A stretch of DNA of 64,000 nucleotides from Chamaea fasciata (taxonomy: Eukaryota > Chordata > Aves > Passeriformes > Sylviidae), in assembly GCA_029207755.1 (NCBI GenBank), contig JARCOQ010000068.1, forward strand, positions 310,001-374,000, read 5' to 3'. Shown in pieces: positions 10,522-25,174 of this stretch (within the stretch, counting starts at the first letter, position 1; each line of letters opens with the position of its first letter). Under the pieces are notes generated by a model. It saw nothing but the letters and a program-made list of their open reading frames with translations, was not told the DNA's origin and did not search any database. The position numbers were made by a program, and so were the translations under genes.

Positions 10522-12900
10522 CCATCTGGAGCATAATCCATCCAAAGTCCAATCCAAGACTCTGCTGTCCATCCAGAACAGGGTCCAACTGGGATCCAAG
10601 GCTCTGATGCCTATCCATACCAGTGTCCATCCACAGTGGGATGCATGGGTCTGGTGTCCATGCAGACCAGTGTCCACTTGGGATCCACAGCTGTGCTGTC
10701 CATCTGGACAAGTATCCATCTGGATACGTGGCTGTGCTGTCCATTCATACCAGGCTCCATCTACAGACGCATGCATGACTCTTGTGTCCATCGAGAAGAG
10801 CGTGCATCCAGAGAGGGATCCATGGCTCTGGCATCCATCCAGAGCATTATCCATCTGGACCAGTGTCCAGTTTGCATCCATGGCTATGCTGTCCATCTGT
10901 ACCAGGGTCCATCCACAGTGGGATCCATGGCTCTGGTGTCCATCCAGACCAGTGTACAGTTGTGATCCACGGCTCTGGTGTCCATCTGGATGTGTGGCTG
11001 TGCTGTCCATTCAAACCAGGCTCTATCCACAGAGGGATGCATGGCTCTTGTGTCCATCACGAGTAGTGTGTATTCAGAGTGGGATCCATGGCTCTGGTGT
11101 CCATCCAGACCAGTGTCAAGCTGGGATCCATAGCTCTTTTGTCTATTCAGGCAAGCGTCCATCCAGAGTGGAAGCCAGGGTTCTGCTGTCTATCCTGACC
11201 AGTGTCCATCCAGAGCGGACACCATTACTCTGGTGTGCATCTCTACCTGTGTCCATCCACAGTGGCATCCATTGCTCTGGAGTCCATCCTGACCACTGTC
11301 AATCCACTGTGGGATCCATGGCTCTGGTGTCTATTCACAGCAGCGTCCATCCAGATTGGGATCCGTGGCTCTTATGTCCATCCAAACCAGTGTCCATCCA
11401 CAGTGCCATCCATTGCTGTGGTGTTGTTCCCTAACAGTGTCCAGCTGGAATCCATGGCTCTGGCATCCATCTAGACCAGTGTCCATTCATAGCGGAGCCA
11501 TGGTCTGGTGCCCATCCAGACCACTGGCCATCCAGAGTGGGATCCATGCCTCAGTGTCTGGCAAGAGTCAATACAAGGTGGGAGGAATTGCTCTGGTCAC
11601 CATCTTGACCAGTGTCCATCTCGACCAGTGTCCATCTAGAGTCGGATCCATGCCTCTGGTTCCTATCTCCACCAGTGTCCATCCACAGTGGAATCCATGG
11701 CCCTTGTATCCATCCAGAGCAGGCTCCAATTTGTATCTATGGCTCTGGTGTCCATCCAGAACTGTGTCCATCCAGAGACGGATCCATGGCTCTGGAGTCC
11801 ATCCAGACTAGGATCCACCCACAGTGGGATCCATGGCTCTGGTGTCCATCTAGTGCAGCATCCATCCAGAGTCCAATCCAAGACTCTGCTGTCCATCCAG
11901 AACAGGGTCCAACAGGGATCCAAGGCTCTGATGTCTATCCATACCAGTGTCCATCCACAGTGGGATCGATGGCACTGGTGTCCATCCAGACCACTGTCCA
12001 GTTGGGATCCACGACTCTGCTGTCCATCTGGATGCGTGGCTGTGCCGTCCATTCAAACCAGGCTCCATCCACAGAGGGATGCATGGCTCTTGTGTCCATC
12101 ACGAGTAGTGTGTATTCAGAGTGGGATCCATGGCTCTGGTGTCCATCCAGACCAGTGTCAAGCTGGGATCCATAGCTCTTTTGTCTATTCAGGCAAGCGT
12201 CCATCCAGAGTGGAAGCCAGGGTTCTGCTGTCTATCCTGACCAGTGTCCATCCAGAGCCGACACCATTACTCTAGTGTGCATCTCTACCTGTGTCCATCC
12301 ACAGTGGCATCCATTGCTCTGGAGTCCATCCTGACCACTGTCAATCCACTGTGGGATCCATGGTTCTGGTGTCCATCCACACCTGTGTCCAGCTGGAATC
12401 CATGGCTCTTATGTCCATCTAGACAAGTGTCCATTCATAGGGGAGCCATGGTCTGGTGCCCATCCAGACCACTGGCCATCCAGAGTAGGATCCATGCCTC
12501 GGTGTCTGGCAAGAGTCAATACAAGGTGGGAGGAATGGCTCTGGTCACCATATAGACCAGTGTCCTTCAGGACCAGTGTCCATCTAGATTCGGATCCATG
12601 CCTCTGGTTGCTATCTCCACCAGTGTCCATCAAGAGTGGAATCCATGGCCCTTGTATCCATCCAGAGCAGGCTCCAATTTGGATTCATTGCTCTGGTGTC
12701 CATCCAGGACAGTGTCCATCCTGAGACGGATCCATGGCTCTGGAGTCTATCCAGAAAAGAGTAAAACTGGGATCCAAGGTTCTGAGGTCTATCCATACCA
12801 GTGTCCATCCACAGTGGGATCCATGGCACTGGTGTCCATCCAGACCAGTATCTAGTTGGGATCCACGGCTCTGGTGTCTATCTGGACAAGTATCTATCCA
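8357..12900. repeat. HOR unit, 4544 bp (M to M)
   Basis: Modules: M at 8357, one alpha block (8468-8749), A at 9491, B1 at 10245, alpha-prime at 10656-10937, a further B1-type landmark at 11569, B2 at 12517. The left edge of the 31,104-bp macro-unit (11101) falls inside it. Homology at a 4543/4544-bp offset links about 7410-11060 to about 11953-15600. Confidence 0.85.
8468..8749. repeat. Alpha block, 282 bp, one copy
   Basis: Single copy with the 'gataag' variant shared with 2354, and a private 'gattcctctgtcc' at about 8590. Confidence 0.85.
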
Positions 12901-15900
12901 GAGTTTAATCCAAGACTCTGCTCTCCATCCAGAACAGGGTCCAGCTGGGATCCAAAGCTCTGATGTCTATCCATACCAGTGTCCATCCACAGTGGGATCC
13001 ATGGCTCTGGTGTCCATCCAGATCAGTGTCCACTTGGGATCCACAGCTCTGCTGTCCATCTGGACAAGTATCCATCTGGATACGTGGCTGTGCTGTCCAT
13101 TCATACCAGGCTCCATCTACAGACGCATGCATGATTCCTGTGTCCATCGAGAAGAGGGTGCATCCAGAGTGGGATCCATGGCACTGGTGTCCATCCAGTC
13201 CATTTTCCATCTGGACCAGTGTCCAGTTTGCATCCATGGCTATGCTGTCCATCTGTACCAGGGTCCATCCACAGTGGGATCCATGGCTCTGGTGTCCATC
13301 CAGACCAGTGTACAGTTGGGATCCACGGCTCTGGTGTCCATCTGGATGCGTGGCTGTGCTGTCCATTCATCCCAGGCTCCATCTACAGACCCATGCATGA
13401 CTCCTGTGTCCATCAAGAACAGCGTGCATCCAGAGTGGGATCCATGGCTCTGGCGTCCATCCAGACCATTATCCATCTGGACCAGTGTCCAGTTTACATC
13501 CATGGCTATGCTGTCCATCTGTACCACGGTCCATTCAGAGTGGGATCCATTGCTCTGGTGCCCATACGGACCAGTGTCAAGCTGGGATCCATAGCTGTTT
13601 TGTCTATTCAGGCAAGCGTCCATCCAGACTGGAAGCCAGGGTTCTGCTGTCTATCCTGACCAGTGTCCATCCAGAGCGGACACCATTACTCTGGTGTGCA
13701 TCTCTACCTGTGTCCATCCACAGTGGCATCCATTGCTCTGGTGTCCATGCTGACAACTGGCAATCCACTGTGGGATCCATGGCTCTGGTGTCTATTCACA
13801 GCAGCGTCCATCCAGATTGGGATCCGTGGCTCTTATGTCCATCCAAACCAGTGTCCATCCACAGTGGCATCCATGGCTCTGGTGTCCATCCACACCAGTG
13901 TCCAGCTGGAATCCATGGCTCTGGCGTCTACCTAGACCAGTGTCCATTCAGAGGGGATCTATGGTCTGGTGCCCATCCAGACCACTGGCCATCCAAAGTG
14001 GGATCTAAGGCTCGGTGTCTGGCCACACCACTATCAATACAAGGTGGGAGGAATGGCTCTAGTAACCATCTGGACCAGTGTCCATCTAGAGTCGGATCCA
14101 TGGCTCTGGTTGCTATCTTCACCAGTGTCCATCAAGAGTGGAATCCATGGCCCTTGTATCCATCCAGACCAGGCTCCAATTTGGATCCACGGCTCTGGTG
14201 TCCATCTGGATGCGTGGCTGTGCTGTCCATTCAAACCAGGCTCCATCCACAGAGGGATGCATGGCTCTTGTGTCCATCACCAGTAGTGTGTATTCAGAGT
14301 GGTATCCATGGCGCTGGTGTCCATCCAGACCAGTGTCAAGCTGGGATCCATAGCTCTTTTGTCTATTCAGGCAAGCGTCCATCCAGAGTGGAAGCCAGGG
14401 TTCTGCTGTCTATCCAGACCAGTGTCCATCCAGAGCGGACACCATTACTCTGGTGTGCATCTCTACCTGTGTCCATCCACAGTGGCATCCATTGCTCTGG
14501 TGTCCATCCTGACCACTGTATATCCACTGTGGGATCCATGGCTCTGGTGTCTATTCACAGCAGCGTCCATCCAGATTGGGATCCGTGGCTCTTATGTCCA
14601 TCCAAACCAGTGTCCATCCACAATGGCATCCATCGCTGTGGTGTCCAACCACACCAGTGTCCAGCTGGAAACCATGGCTCTGGCGTCCATCTAGACCAGT
14701 GTCCATTTATTGGGGAGCCATGGTCTGGTGCCCTCCCAGACCACTGGCCATCCAGAGTGGGATCCATGCCTCGGTGTCTGGCAAGAGTCAATACAAGGTG
14801 GGAGGAATTGCTCTGGTCACCATCTGGACCAGTGTCCATCTCGACCAGTGTCCATCTAGAGTCGGATCCATGCCTCAGGTTCCTATCTCCACCAGTGTCC
14901 ATCCACAGTGGAATCCATGGCCCTTGTATCCATCCAGAGCAGGCTCCAATTTGGATCCATGGCTCTGGTGTCCATCCAGAACAGTGTCCATCCAGAGACG
15001 GATCCATGGCTCTGGAGTCTTTCCAGACCAGGATCCATCCAAAGTGGGATCCATGGCTCTGGTGTCCATCTGGAGCATAATCCATCCAGAGTCCAATCCA
15101 AAACTCAGCTGTCCATCCAGAACAGGGTCCAGCTGGGATCCAAGGCTCTGATGCCTATGCATACCATTGTCCATCCACAGTGGGATCCATGGCTCTGGTG
15201 TCCATGCAGACCAGTGTCCACTTGGGATCCACAGCTGTGCTGTCCATCTGGACTACTATCCATCTGGATACGTGGCTGTGCTGTCCATTCATACCAGGCT
15301 CCATCTACAGACGCATGCATGACTCTTGTGTCCATCGAGAAGAGCGTGCATCCAGAGAGGGATCCATGGCTCTGGCATCCATCCAGAGCATTATCCATCT
15401 GGACCAGTGTCCAGTTTGCATCCATGGCTATGCTGTCCATCTGTACCAGGGTCCATCCACAGTGGGATCCATGGCTCTGCTGTCCATCCAGACCAGTGTA
15501 CAGTTGTGGTCTACGGCTCTGGTGTCCATCTGGATGTGTGGCTGTGCGGTCCATTCAAACCAGGCTCTATCCACAGAGGGATGCATGGCTCTTGTGTCCA
15601 TCCAGACCAGTGTCAAGCTGGGATCCATAGCTCTTTTGTCTATTCACAGCAGCGTCCATCCAGATCGGGATCCGTGGCTCCTATGTCCATCCAAACCAGT
15701 GTCCATCCACAGTGGCATCCATTGCTCTGGTGTTGTTCCCAACCAGTGTCCAGCTGGAATCCATGGCTCTGGGGTCCATCTAGACCAGTGTCCATTCATT
15801 GCGGAGCCATGGTCTGGTGCCCATCCAGACCACTGGCCATCCAGACTGGGATCCAAGGCTCGGTGTCTGGCCACACCACTATCAATACAAGGTGGGAGGA

Positions 15901-17968
15901 ATGGCTCTAGTAACCATCTGGACCAGTGTCCATCTAGAGTCAGATCCATGGCTCTGGTTGCTATCTTCACCAGTGTCCATCAAGAGTGGAATCCATGGCC
16001 CTTGTATCCATCCAGACCAGGCTCCAATTTGGATCCACGGCTCTGGTGTCCATCTGGATGTGTGGCTGTGCTGTCCATTCAAACCAGGCTCTATCCACAG
16101 AGGGATGCATGGCTCTTGTGTCCATCACGAGTAGTGTGTATTCAGAGTGGTATCCATGGCGCTGGTGTCCATCCAGACCAGTGTCAAGCTGGGATCCATA
16201 GCTCTTTTGTCTATTCAGGCAAGCGTCCATCCAGAGTGGAAGCCAGGGTTCTGCTGTCTATCCTGACCAGTGTCCATCCAGAGCGGACACCATTACTCTG
16301 GTGTGCATCTCTACCTGTGTCCATCCACAGTGGCATCCATTGCTCTGGAGTCCATCCTGACCACTGTCAATCCACTGTGGGATCCATGGCTCTGGTGTCT
16401 ATTCACAGCAGCGTCCATCCAGATTGGGATCCGTGGCTCTTATGTCCATCCAAACCAGTGTCCATCCACAGTGGCATCCATTGCTCTGGTGTTGTTCCCA
16501 ACCAGTGTCCAGCTGGAATCCATGGCTCTGGCATCCATCTAGACCAGTGTCCATTCATAGCGGAGCCATGGTCTGGTGCCCATCCAGACCACTGGCTATC
16601 CAGAGTGGGATCCATGCCTCAGTGTCTGGCAAGAGTCAATACAAGGTGGGAGGAATTGCTCTGGTCACCATCTGGACCAGTGTCCATCTCGACCAGTGTC
16701 CATCTAGAGTCGGATCCATGCCTCTGGTTCCTATCTCCACCAGTGTCCATCAAGAGAGGAATCCATGGCCCTTGTATCCATCCAGAGCAGGCTCCAATTT
16801 GTATCTATGGCTCTGGTGTCCATCCAGAACAGTGTCCATCCAGAGACGGATCCATGGCTCTGGAGTCCATCCAGACTAGGATCCACCCACAGTGGGATCC
16901 ATGACTCTGGTGTCCATCTAGAGCAGCATCGATCCAGAGTCCAATCCAAGACTCTGCTGTCCATCCAGAACAGGGTCCAACAGGGATCCAAGGCTCTGAT
17001 GTCTATCCATACCAGTGTCCATCCACAGTGGGATCGATGGCACTGGTGTCCATCCAGACCACTGTCCAGTTGGGATCCACGACTCTGCTGTCCATCTGGA
17101 TGCGTGGCTGTGCCGTCCATTCAAACCAGGCTCCATCCACAGAGGGATGCATGGCTCTTGTGTCCATCATGAGTAGTGTACATTCTTTGTGGGATCCATG
17201 GCTCTGGTGTCCATCCAGACCAGTGTCAAGCTGGGATCCATAGCACTTTTGTCTATTCAGGCAAGCGTCCATCCAGAGTGGAAGCCAGGGTTCTGCTGTC
17301 TATCCAGACCAGTGTCCATCCAGAGCGGACACCATTACTCTGGTGTGCATCTCTACCTGTGTCCATCCACAGTGGCATCCATTGCTCTGGAGTCCATCCT
17401 GACCACTGTCAATCCACTGTGGGATCCATGGTTCTGGTGTCCATCCACACCTGTGTCCAGCTGGAATCCATGGCTCTTATGTCCATCTAGACAAGTGTCC
17501 ATTCATAGGGGAGCCATGGTCTGGTGCCCATCCAGACCACTGGCCATCCAGAGTAGGATCCATGCCTCGGTGTCTGGCAAGAGTCAATACAAGGTGGGAG
17601 GAATGGCTCTGGTCACCATATAGACCAGTGTCCTTCAGGACCAGTGTCCATCTAGAGTCGGATCCATGCCTCTGGTTCCTATCGCCACCAGTGTCCATCC
17701 ACAGTGGAATCCATGGGCCTTGTATCCATCCAGACCAGGCTCCAATTTGTATCTATGGCTCTGGTGTCCATCCAGAACAGTGTCCATCCAGAGACGGATC
17801 CATGGCTCTGGAGTCTATCCAGAACAGAGTAAAACTGGGATCCAAGGTTCTGAGGTCTATCCATACCAGTGTCCATCCACAGTGGGATCCATGGCACTGG
17901 TGTCCATCCAGACCAGTATCTAGTTGGGATCCACGGCTCTGGTGTCTATCTGGACAAGTATCTATCCA
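12901..17968. repeat. HOR unit, 5068 bp (M to M)
   Basis: Modules: M at 12901, one alpha block (13012-13293), A at 14035, B1 at 14789, alpha-prime at 15200-15481, second A at 15883, B1 at 16637, B2 at 17585. It exceeds the 4544-bp unit by 524 bp, gained around 15600-16150. The same 5068-bp unit recurs at 44005-49072. Confidence 0.87.
13012..13293. repeat. Alpha block, 282 bp, one copy
   Basis: Single copy 111 bp after M at 12901. It recurs at 44116-44397. Confidence 0.85.
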
Positions 17969-18079
17969 GAGTTTAATCCAAGACTCTGCTCTCCATCCAG
18001 AACAGGGTCCAGCTGGGATCCAAGGCTCTGATGTCTATCCATACCAGTGTCCATCCACAGTGGGATCCATGGCTCTGGT

Positions 18080-18643
18080 GTCCATCCAGATCAGTGTCCA
18101 CTTGGGATCCACAGCTCTGCTGTCCATCTGGACAAGTATCCATCTGGATACATGGCTGTGCTGTCCATTCATACCAGGCTCCATCTACAGACGCATGCAT
18201 GATTCCTGTGTCCATCGAGAAGAGGGTGCATCCAGAGTGGGATCCATGGCACTGGTGTCCATCCAGTCCATTTTCCATCTGGACCAGTGTCCAGTTTGCA
18301 TCCATGGCTATGCTGTCCATCTGTACCAGGGTCCATCCACAGTGGGATCCATGGCTCTGGTGTCCATCCAGATCAGTGTCCACTTGGGATCCACAGCTCT
18401 GCTGTCCATCTGGACAAGTATCCATCTGGATACGTGGCTGTGCTGTCCATTCATACCAGGCTCCATCTACAGATGCATGCATGATTCTTGTGTCCATCGA
18501 GAAGAGGGTGCATCCAGAGTGGGATCCATGGCACTGGCGTCCATCCAGAGCATTATCCATCTGGATCAGTGTCCAGTTTGCATCCATGGCTATGCTGTCC
18601 ATCTGTACCAGGGTCCATCCACAGTGGGATCCATGGCTCTGGT
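18080..18643. repeat. Alpha block, 282 bp x 2
   Basis: Copies at 18080-18361 and 18362-18643. The first carries 'gatacatggctg' (18151) where other copies read 'gatacgtggctg'. Confidence 0.9.
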
Positions 18644-19467
18644 GTCCATCCAGACCAGTGTACAGTTGGGATCCACGGCTCTGGTGTCCATCTGGATGCG
18701 TGGCTGTGCTGTCCATTAATCCCAGGCTCCATCTACAGACCCATGCATGACTCCTGTGTCCATCAAGAACAGCGTGCATCCAGAGTGGGATCCATGGCTC
18801 TGGCGTCCATCCAGACCATTATCCATCTGGACCAGTGTCCAGTTTACATCCATGGCTATGCTGTCCATCTGTACCACGGTCCATTCAGAGTGGGATCCAT
18901 TGCTCTGGTGCCCATACGGACCAGTGTCAAGCTGGGATCCATAGCTGTTTTGTCTATTCAGGCAAGCGTCCATCCAGACTGGAAGCCAGGGTTCTGCTGT
19001 CTATCCAGACCAGTGTCCATCCAGAGCGGACACCATTACTCTGGTGTGCATCTCTACCTGTGTCCATCCACAGTGGCATCCATTGCTCTGGTGTCCATGC
19101 TGACAACTGGCAATCCACTGTGGGATCCATGGCTCTGGTGTCTATCCACAGCAGCGTCCATCCAGATTGGGATCCGTGGCTCTTATGTCCATCCAAACCA
19201 GTGTCCATTACAGTGGCATCCATGGCTCTGGTGTCCGTCCACACCAGTGTCCAGCTGGAATCCATGGCTCTGGCGTCTACCTAGACCAGTGTCCATTCAG
19301 AGGGGATCCATGGTCTGGTGCCCATCCAGACCACTGGCCATCCAAAGTGGGATCTAAGGCTCGGTGTCTGGCCACACCACTATCAATACAAGGTGGGAGG
19401 AATGGCTCTAGTAACCATCTGGACCAGTGTCCATCTAGAGTCGGATCCATTGCTCTGGTTGCTATCT

Positions 19468-22400
19468 TCACCAGTGTCCATCAAGAGTGGAATCCATGGC
19501 CCTTGTATCCATCCAGACCAGGCTCCAATTTGGATCCACGGCTCTGGTGTCCATCTGGATGCGTGGCTGTGCTGTCCATTCAAACCAGGCTCCATCCACA
19601 GAGGGATGCATGGCTCTTGTGTCCATCACCAGTAGTGTGTATTCAGAGTGGTATCCATGGCGCTGGTGTCCATCCAGACCAGTGTCAAGCTGGGATCCAT
19701 AGCTCTTTTGTCTATTCAGGCAAGTGTCCATCCAGAGTGGAAGCCAGGGTTCTGCTGTCTATCCAGACCAGTGTCCATCCAGAGCGGACACCATTACTCT
19801 GGTGTGCATCTCTACCTGTGTCCATCCACAGTGGCATCCATTGCTCTGGTGTCCATCCTGACCACTGTCAATCCACTGTGGGATCCATGGCTCTGGTGTC
19901 TATTCACAGCAGCGTCCATCCAGATTGGGATCCGTGGCTCTTATGTCCATCCAAACCAGTGTCCATCCACAATGGCATCCATCGCTGTGGTGTCCAACCA
20001 CACCAGTGTCCAGCTGGAAACCATGGTTCTGGCGTCCATCTAGACCAGTGTCCATTTATTGGGGAGCCATGGTCTGGTGCCCTCCCAGACCACTGGCCAT
20101 CCAGAGTGGGATCCATGCCTCGGTGTCTGGCAAGAGTCAATACAAGGTGGGAGGAATTGCTCTGGTCACCATCTGGACCAGTGTCCATCTCGACCAGTGT
20201 CCATCTAGAGTCGGATCCATGCCTCTGGTTCCTATCTCCACCAGTGTCCATCAAGAGTGGAATCCATGGCCCTTGTATCCATCCAGAGCAGGCTCCAATT
20301 TGGATCCATGGCTCTGGTGTCCATCCAGAACAGTGTCCATCCAGAGACGGATCCATGGCTCTGGAGTCTTTCCAGACCAGGATCCATCCAAAGTGGGATC
20401 CATGGCTCTGGTGTCCATCTGGAGCATAATCAATCCAGAGTCCAATCCAAAACTCAGCTGTCCATCCAGAACAGGGTCCAGCTGGGATCCAAGGCTCTGA
20501 TGCCTATGCATACCAGTGTCCATCCACAGTGGGGTCCATGGCTCTGGTGTCCATGCAGACCAGTGTCCACTTGGGATCCACAGCTGTGCAGTCCATCTGG
20601 ATAAGTATCCATCTGGATACGTGGCTGTGCTGTCCATTCATACCAGGCTCCATCTACAGACGCATGCATGACTCTTGTGTCCATCGAGAAGAGCGTGCAT
20701 CCAGAGAGGGATCCATGGCACTGGCTTCCATCCAGAGCATTATCCATCTGGACCAGTGTCCAGTTTGCATCCATGGCTATGCTGTCCATCTGTACCAGGG
20801 TCCATCCACAGTGGGATCCATGGCTCTGCTGTCCATCCAGACCAGTGTACAGTTGGGATCCACGGCTCTGGTGTCCATCTGGATGTGTGGCTGTGCTGTC
20901 CATTCAAACCAGGCTCTATCCACAGAGGGATGCATGGCTCTTGTGTCCATCACGAGTAGTGTGTATTCAGAGTGGGATCCATGGCTCTGGTGTCCATCCA
21001 GACCAGTGTCAAGCTGGGATCCATAGCTCTTTTGTCTATTCAGGCAAGCGTCAATCCAGAGTGGAAGCCAGGGTTCTGCTGTCTATCCTGACCAGTGTCC
21101 ATCCAGAGCGGACACCATTACTCTGGTGTGCATCTCTACCTGTGTCCATCCACAGTGGCATCCATTGCTCTGGTGTCCATCCTGACCACTGTCAATCCAC
21201 TGTGGGATCCATGGCTCTGGTGTCTATTCACAGCAGCGTCCATCCAGATTGGGATCCGTGGCTCTTATGTCCATCCAAACCAGTGTCCATCCACAGTGGC
21301 ATCCATTGCTCTGGTGTTGTTCCCAACCAGTGTCCAGCTGGAATCCATGGCTCTGGCATCCATCTAGACCAGTGTCCATTCATAGCGGAGCCATGGTCTG
21401 GTGCCCATCCAGACCACTGGCCATCCAGACTGGGATCCAAGGCTCGGTGTCTGGCCACACCACTATCAATACATGGTGGGAGGAATGGTTCTAGTGACCA
21501 TCTGGACCAGTGTCAATCTAGAGTCGGATCCATGGCTCTGGTTGCTATCTTCACCAGTGTCCATCAAGAGTGGAATCCATGGCCCTTGTATCCATCCAGA
21601 CCAGGCTCCAATTTGGATCCACGGCTCTGGTGTCCATCTGGATGTGTGGCTGTGCTGTCCATTCAAACCAGGCTCTATCCACAGAGGGATGCATGGCTCT
21701 TGTGTCCATCACGAGTAGTGTGTATTCAGAGTGGTATCCATGGCGCTGGTGTCCATCCAGACCAGTGTCAAGCTGGGATCCATTGCTGTTTTGTCTATTC
21801 AGGCAAGCGTCCATCCAGAGTGGAAGCCAGGGTTCTGCTGTCTATCCTGACCAGTGTCCATCCAGAGCGGACACCATTACTCTGGTGTGCATCTCTACCT
21901 GTGTCCATCCACAGTGGCATCCATTGCTCTGGTGTCCATCCTGACCACTGTCAATCCACTGTGGGATCCATGGCTCTGGTGTCTCTTCACAGCAGCGTCC
22001 ATCCAGATTGGGATCCGTGGCTCTTATGTCCATGCAAACCAGTATCCATCCACAGTGGCATCCATGGCTCTGGTGTCCATCCACACCAGTGTCCAGCTGG
22101 AATCCATGGCTCTGGCGTCCATCTAGACCAGTGTCCATTCATAGCGGAGCCATGGTCTGGGGCCCATCCAGACCACTGGCCATCCAGAGTGGGGTCCATG
22201 CCTCAGTGTCTGGCAAGAGTCAATACAAGGTGGGAGGAATTGCTCTGGTCACCATCTGGACCAGTGTCCATATAGACCAGTGTCCATCTAGAGTCGGATC
22301 CATGCCTCTGGTTCCTATCGCCACCAGTGTCCATCCACAGTGGAATCCATGGCCCTTGTATCCATCCAGAGCAGGCTCCAATTTGTATCTATGGCTCTCG

Positions 22401-25174
22401 TCTCCATCCAGAACAGTGTCCATCCAGAGACGGATCCATGGCTCTGGAGTCCATCCAGACTAGGATCCACCCACAGTGGGATCCATGACTCTGGTGTCCA
22501 TCTAGAGCAGCATCCATCCAGAGTCCAATCCAAGACTCTGCTGTCCATCCAGAACAGGGTCCAACTGGGATCCAAGGCTCTGATGTCTATCCATACCAGT
22601 GTCCATCCACAGTGGGATCGATGGCACTGGTGTCCATCCAGACCACTGTCCAGTTGGGATCCACGGCTCTGGTCTCCATCTGGATGCGTGGCTGTGCCGT
22701 CCATTCATCCCAGGCTCCATCTACAGACCCATGCATGACTCCTGTGTCCATCAAGAACAGCGTTCATCCAGAGTGGTATCCATGGCTCTGGCGTCCATCC
22801 AGACCATTATCCATCTGGACCAGTGTCCAGTTTACACCCATGGCTATGCTGTCCATCTGTACCACGGTCCATTCAGAGTGGGATCCATTGCTCTGGTGCC
22901 CATACCGACCAGTGTCAAGCTGGGATCCATAGCTCTTTTGTCTATTCAGGCAAGCATCCATCCAGACTGGAAGCCAGGGTTCTGCTGTCTATCCAGATCA
23001 GTGTCCATCCAGAGCGGACACCATTACTCTGGTGTGCATCTCTACCTGTGTCCATCCACAGTGGCATCCATTGCTCTGGTGTCCATGCTGACAACTGGCA
23101 ATCCACTGTGGGATCCATGGCTCTGGTGTCTATCCACAGCAGCGTCCATCCAGATTGGGATCCGTGGCTCTTATGTCCATCCAAACCAGTGTCCATCCAC
23201 AGTGGCATTCATGGCTCTGGTGTCCGTCCACACCAGTGTCCAGCTGGAATCCATGGCTCTGGCGTCTACCTAGACCAGTGTCCATTCAGAGGGGATCCAT
23301 GGTCTGGTGCCCATCCAGACCACTGGCCATCCAAAGTGGGATCTAAGGCTCGGTGTCTGGCCACACCACTATCAATACAAGGTGGGAGGAATGGCTCTAG
23401 TAACCATCTGGACCAGTGTCCATCTAGAGTCGGATCCATGGCTCTGGTTGCTATCTTCACCAGTGTCCATCAAGAGTGGAATTCATGGCCCTTGTATCCA
23501 TCCAGACCAGGCTCCAATTTGGATCCACGGCTCTGGTGTCCATCTGGATGTGTGGCTGTGCTGTCCATTCAAACCAGGCTCTATCCACAGAGGGATGCAT
23601 GGCTCTTGTGTCCATCACGAGTAGTGTGTATTCAGAGTGGTATCCATGGCGCTGGTGTCCATCCACACCAGTGTCAAGCTGGGATCCATTGCTGTTTTGT
23701 CTATTCAGGCAAGCGTCCATCCAGAGTGGAAGCCAGGGTTCTGCTGTCTATCCTGACCAGTGTCCATCCAGAGCGGACACCATTACTCTGGTGTGCATCT
23801 CTACCTGTGTCCATCCACAGTGGCATCCATTGCTCTGGTGTCCATCCTGACCACTGTCAATCCACTGTGAGATCCATGGCTCTGGGGTCTCTTCACAGCA
23901 GCGTCCATCCAGATTGGGATCCGTGGCTCTTATGTCCATCCAAACCAGTGTCCATCCACAGTGGCATCCATTGCTCTAGTGTTGTTCCCAACCAGTGTCC
24001 AGCTGGAATCCATGGCTCTGGCATCCATCTAGACCAGTGTCCATTCATAGCGGAGCCATGGTCTGGTGCCCTCCCAGACCACTGGCCATCCAGAGTGGGA
24101 TCCATGCCTTAGTGTCTGGCAAGAGTCAATACAAGGTGGGAGGAATTGCTCTGGTCACCATCTGGACCAGTGTCCATATAGACCAGTGTCCATCTAGAGT
24201 CGGATCCATGCCTCTGGTTCCTATCGCCACCAGTGTCCATCAAGAGAGGAATCCATGGCCCTTGTATCCATCCAGACCAGGCTCCAATTTGTATCTATGT
24301 CTCTGGTGTCCATCCAGAACAGTGTCCATCCAGAGACGGATCCATGGCTCTGGAGTCCATCCAGACTAGGATCCACCCACAGTGGGATCCATGACTCTGG
24401 TGTCCATCTAGAGCAGCATCGATCCAGAGTCCCATCCAAGACTCTGCTGTCCATCCAGAACAGGGTCCAACAGGGATCCAAGGCTCTGATGTCTATCCAT
24501 ACCAGTGTCCATCCACAGTGGGATCGATGGCACTGGTGTCCATCCAGACCACTGTCCAGTTGGGATCCACGACTCTGCTGTCCATCTGGATGCGTGGCTG
24601 TGCCGTCCATTCAAACCAGGCTCCATCCACAGAGGGATGCATGGCTCTTGTGTCCATCATGAGTAGTGTACATTCTTTGTGGGATCCATGGCTCTGGTGT
24701 CCATCCAGACCAGTGTCAAGCTGGGATCCATAGCACTTTTGTCTATTCAGGCAAGCGTCCATCCAGAGTGGAAGCCAGGTTTCTGGTGTCTATCCAGACC
24801 AGTGTCCATCCAGAGCCGACACCATTACTCTAGTGTGCATCTCTACCTGTGTCCATCCACAGTGGCATCCATTGCTTTGGAGTCCATCCTGACCACTGTC
24901 AATCCACTGTGGGATCCATGGTTCTGGTGTCCATCCACACCTGTGTCCAGCTGGAATCCATGGCTCTTATGTCCATCTAGACAAGTGTCCATTCATAGGG
25001 GAGCCATGGTCTGGTGCCCATCCAGACCACTGGCCATCCAGAGTAGGATCCATGCCTCGGTGTCTGGCAAGAGTCAATACAAGGTGGGAGGAATGGCTCT
25101 GGTCACCATATAGACCAGTGTCCTTCAGGACCAGTGTCCATCTAGATTCGGATCCATGCCTCTGGTTGCTATCT
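19468..25174. repeat. 5707-bp tandem repeat, copy 1
   Basis: Followed directly by copy 2 at the same orientation. Landmarks at 20138, 21467, 22221, 23373, 24127 and 25075 each recur 5707 bp downstream. The same pair recurs in the second macro-copy (50572-56278). Confidence 0.9.

Noticed and set aside
15180..16904. 574-codon ORF and other 400-535-codon ORFs as a possible repetitive secreted or structural protein family
   Set aside because: The peptides are rich in W, C, H, S and P only because of the monomer composition. There is no leader sequence, no conserved non-repeat end and no promoter or polyadenylation context.
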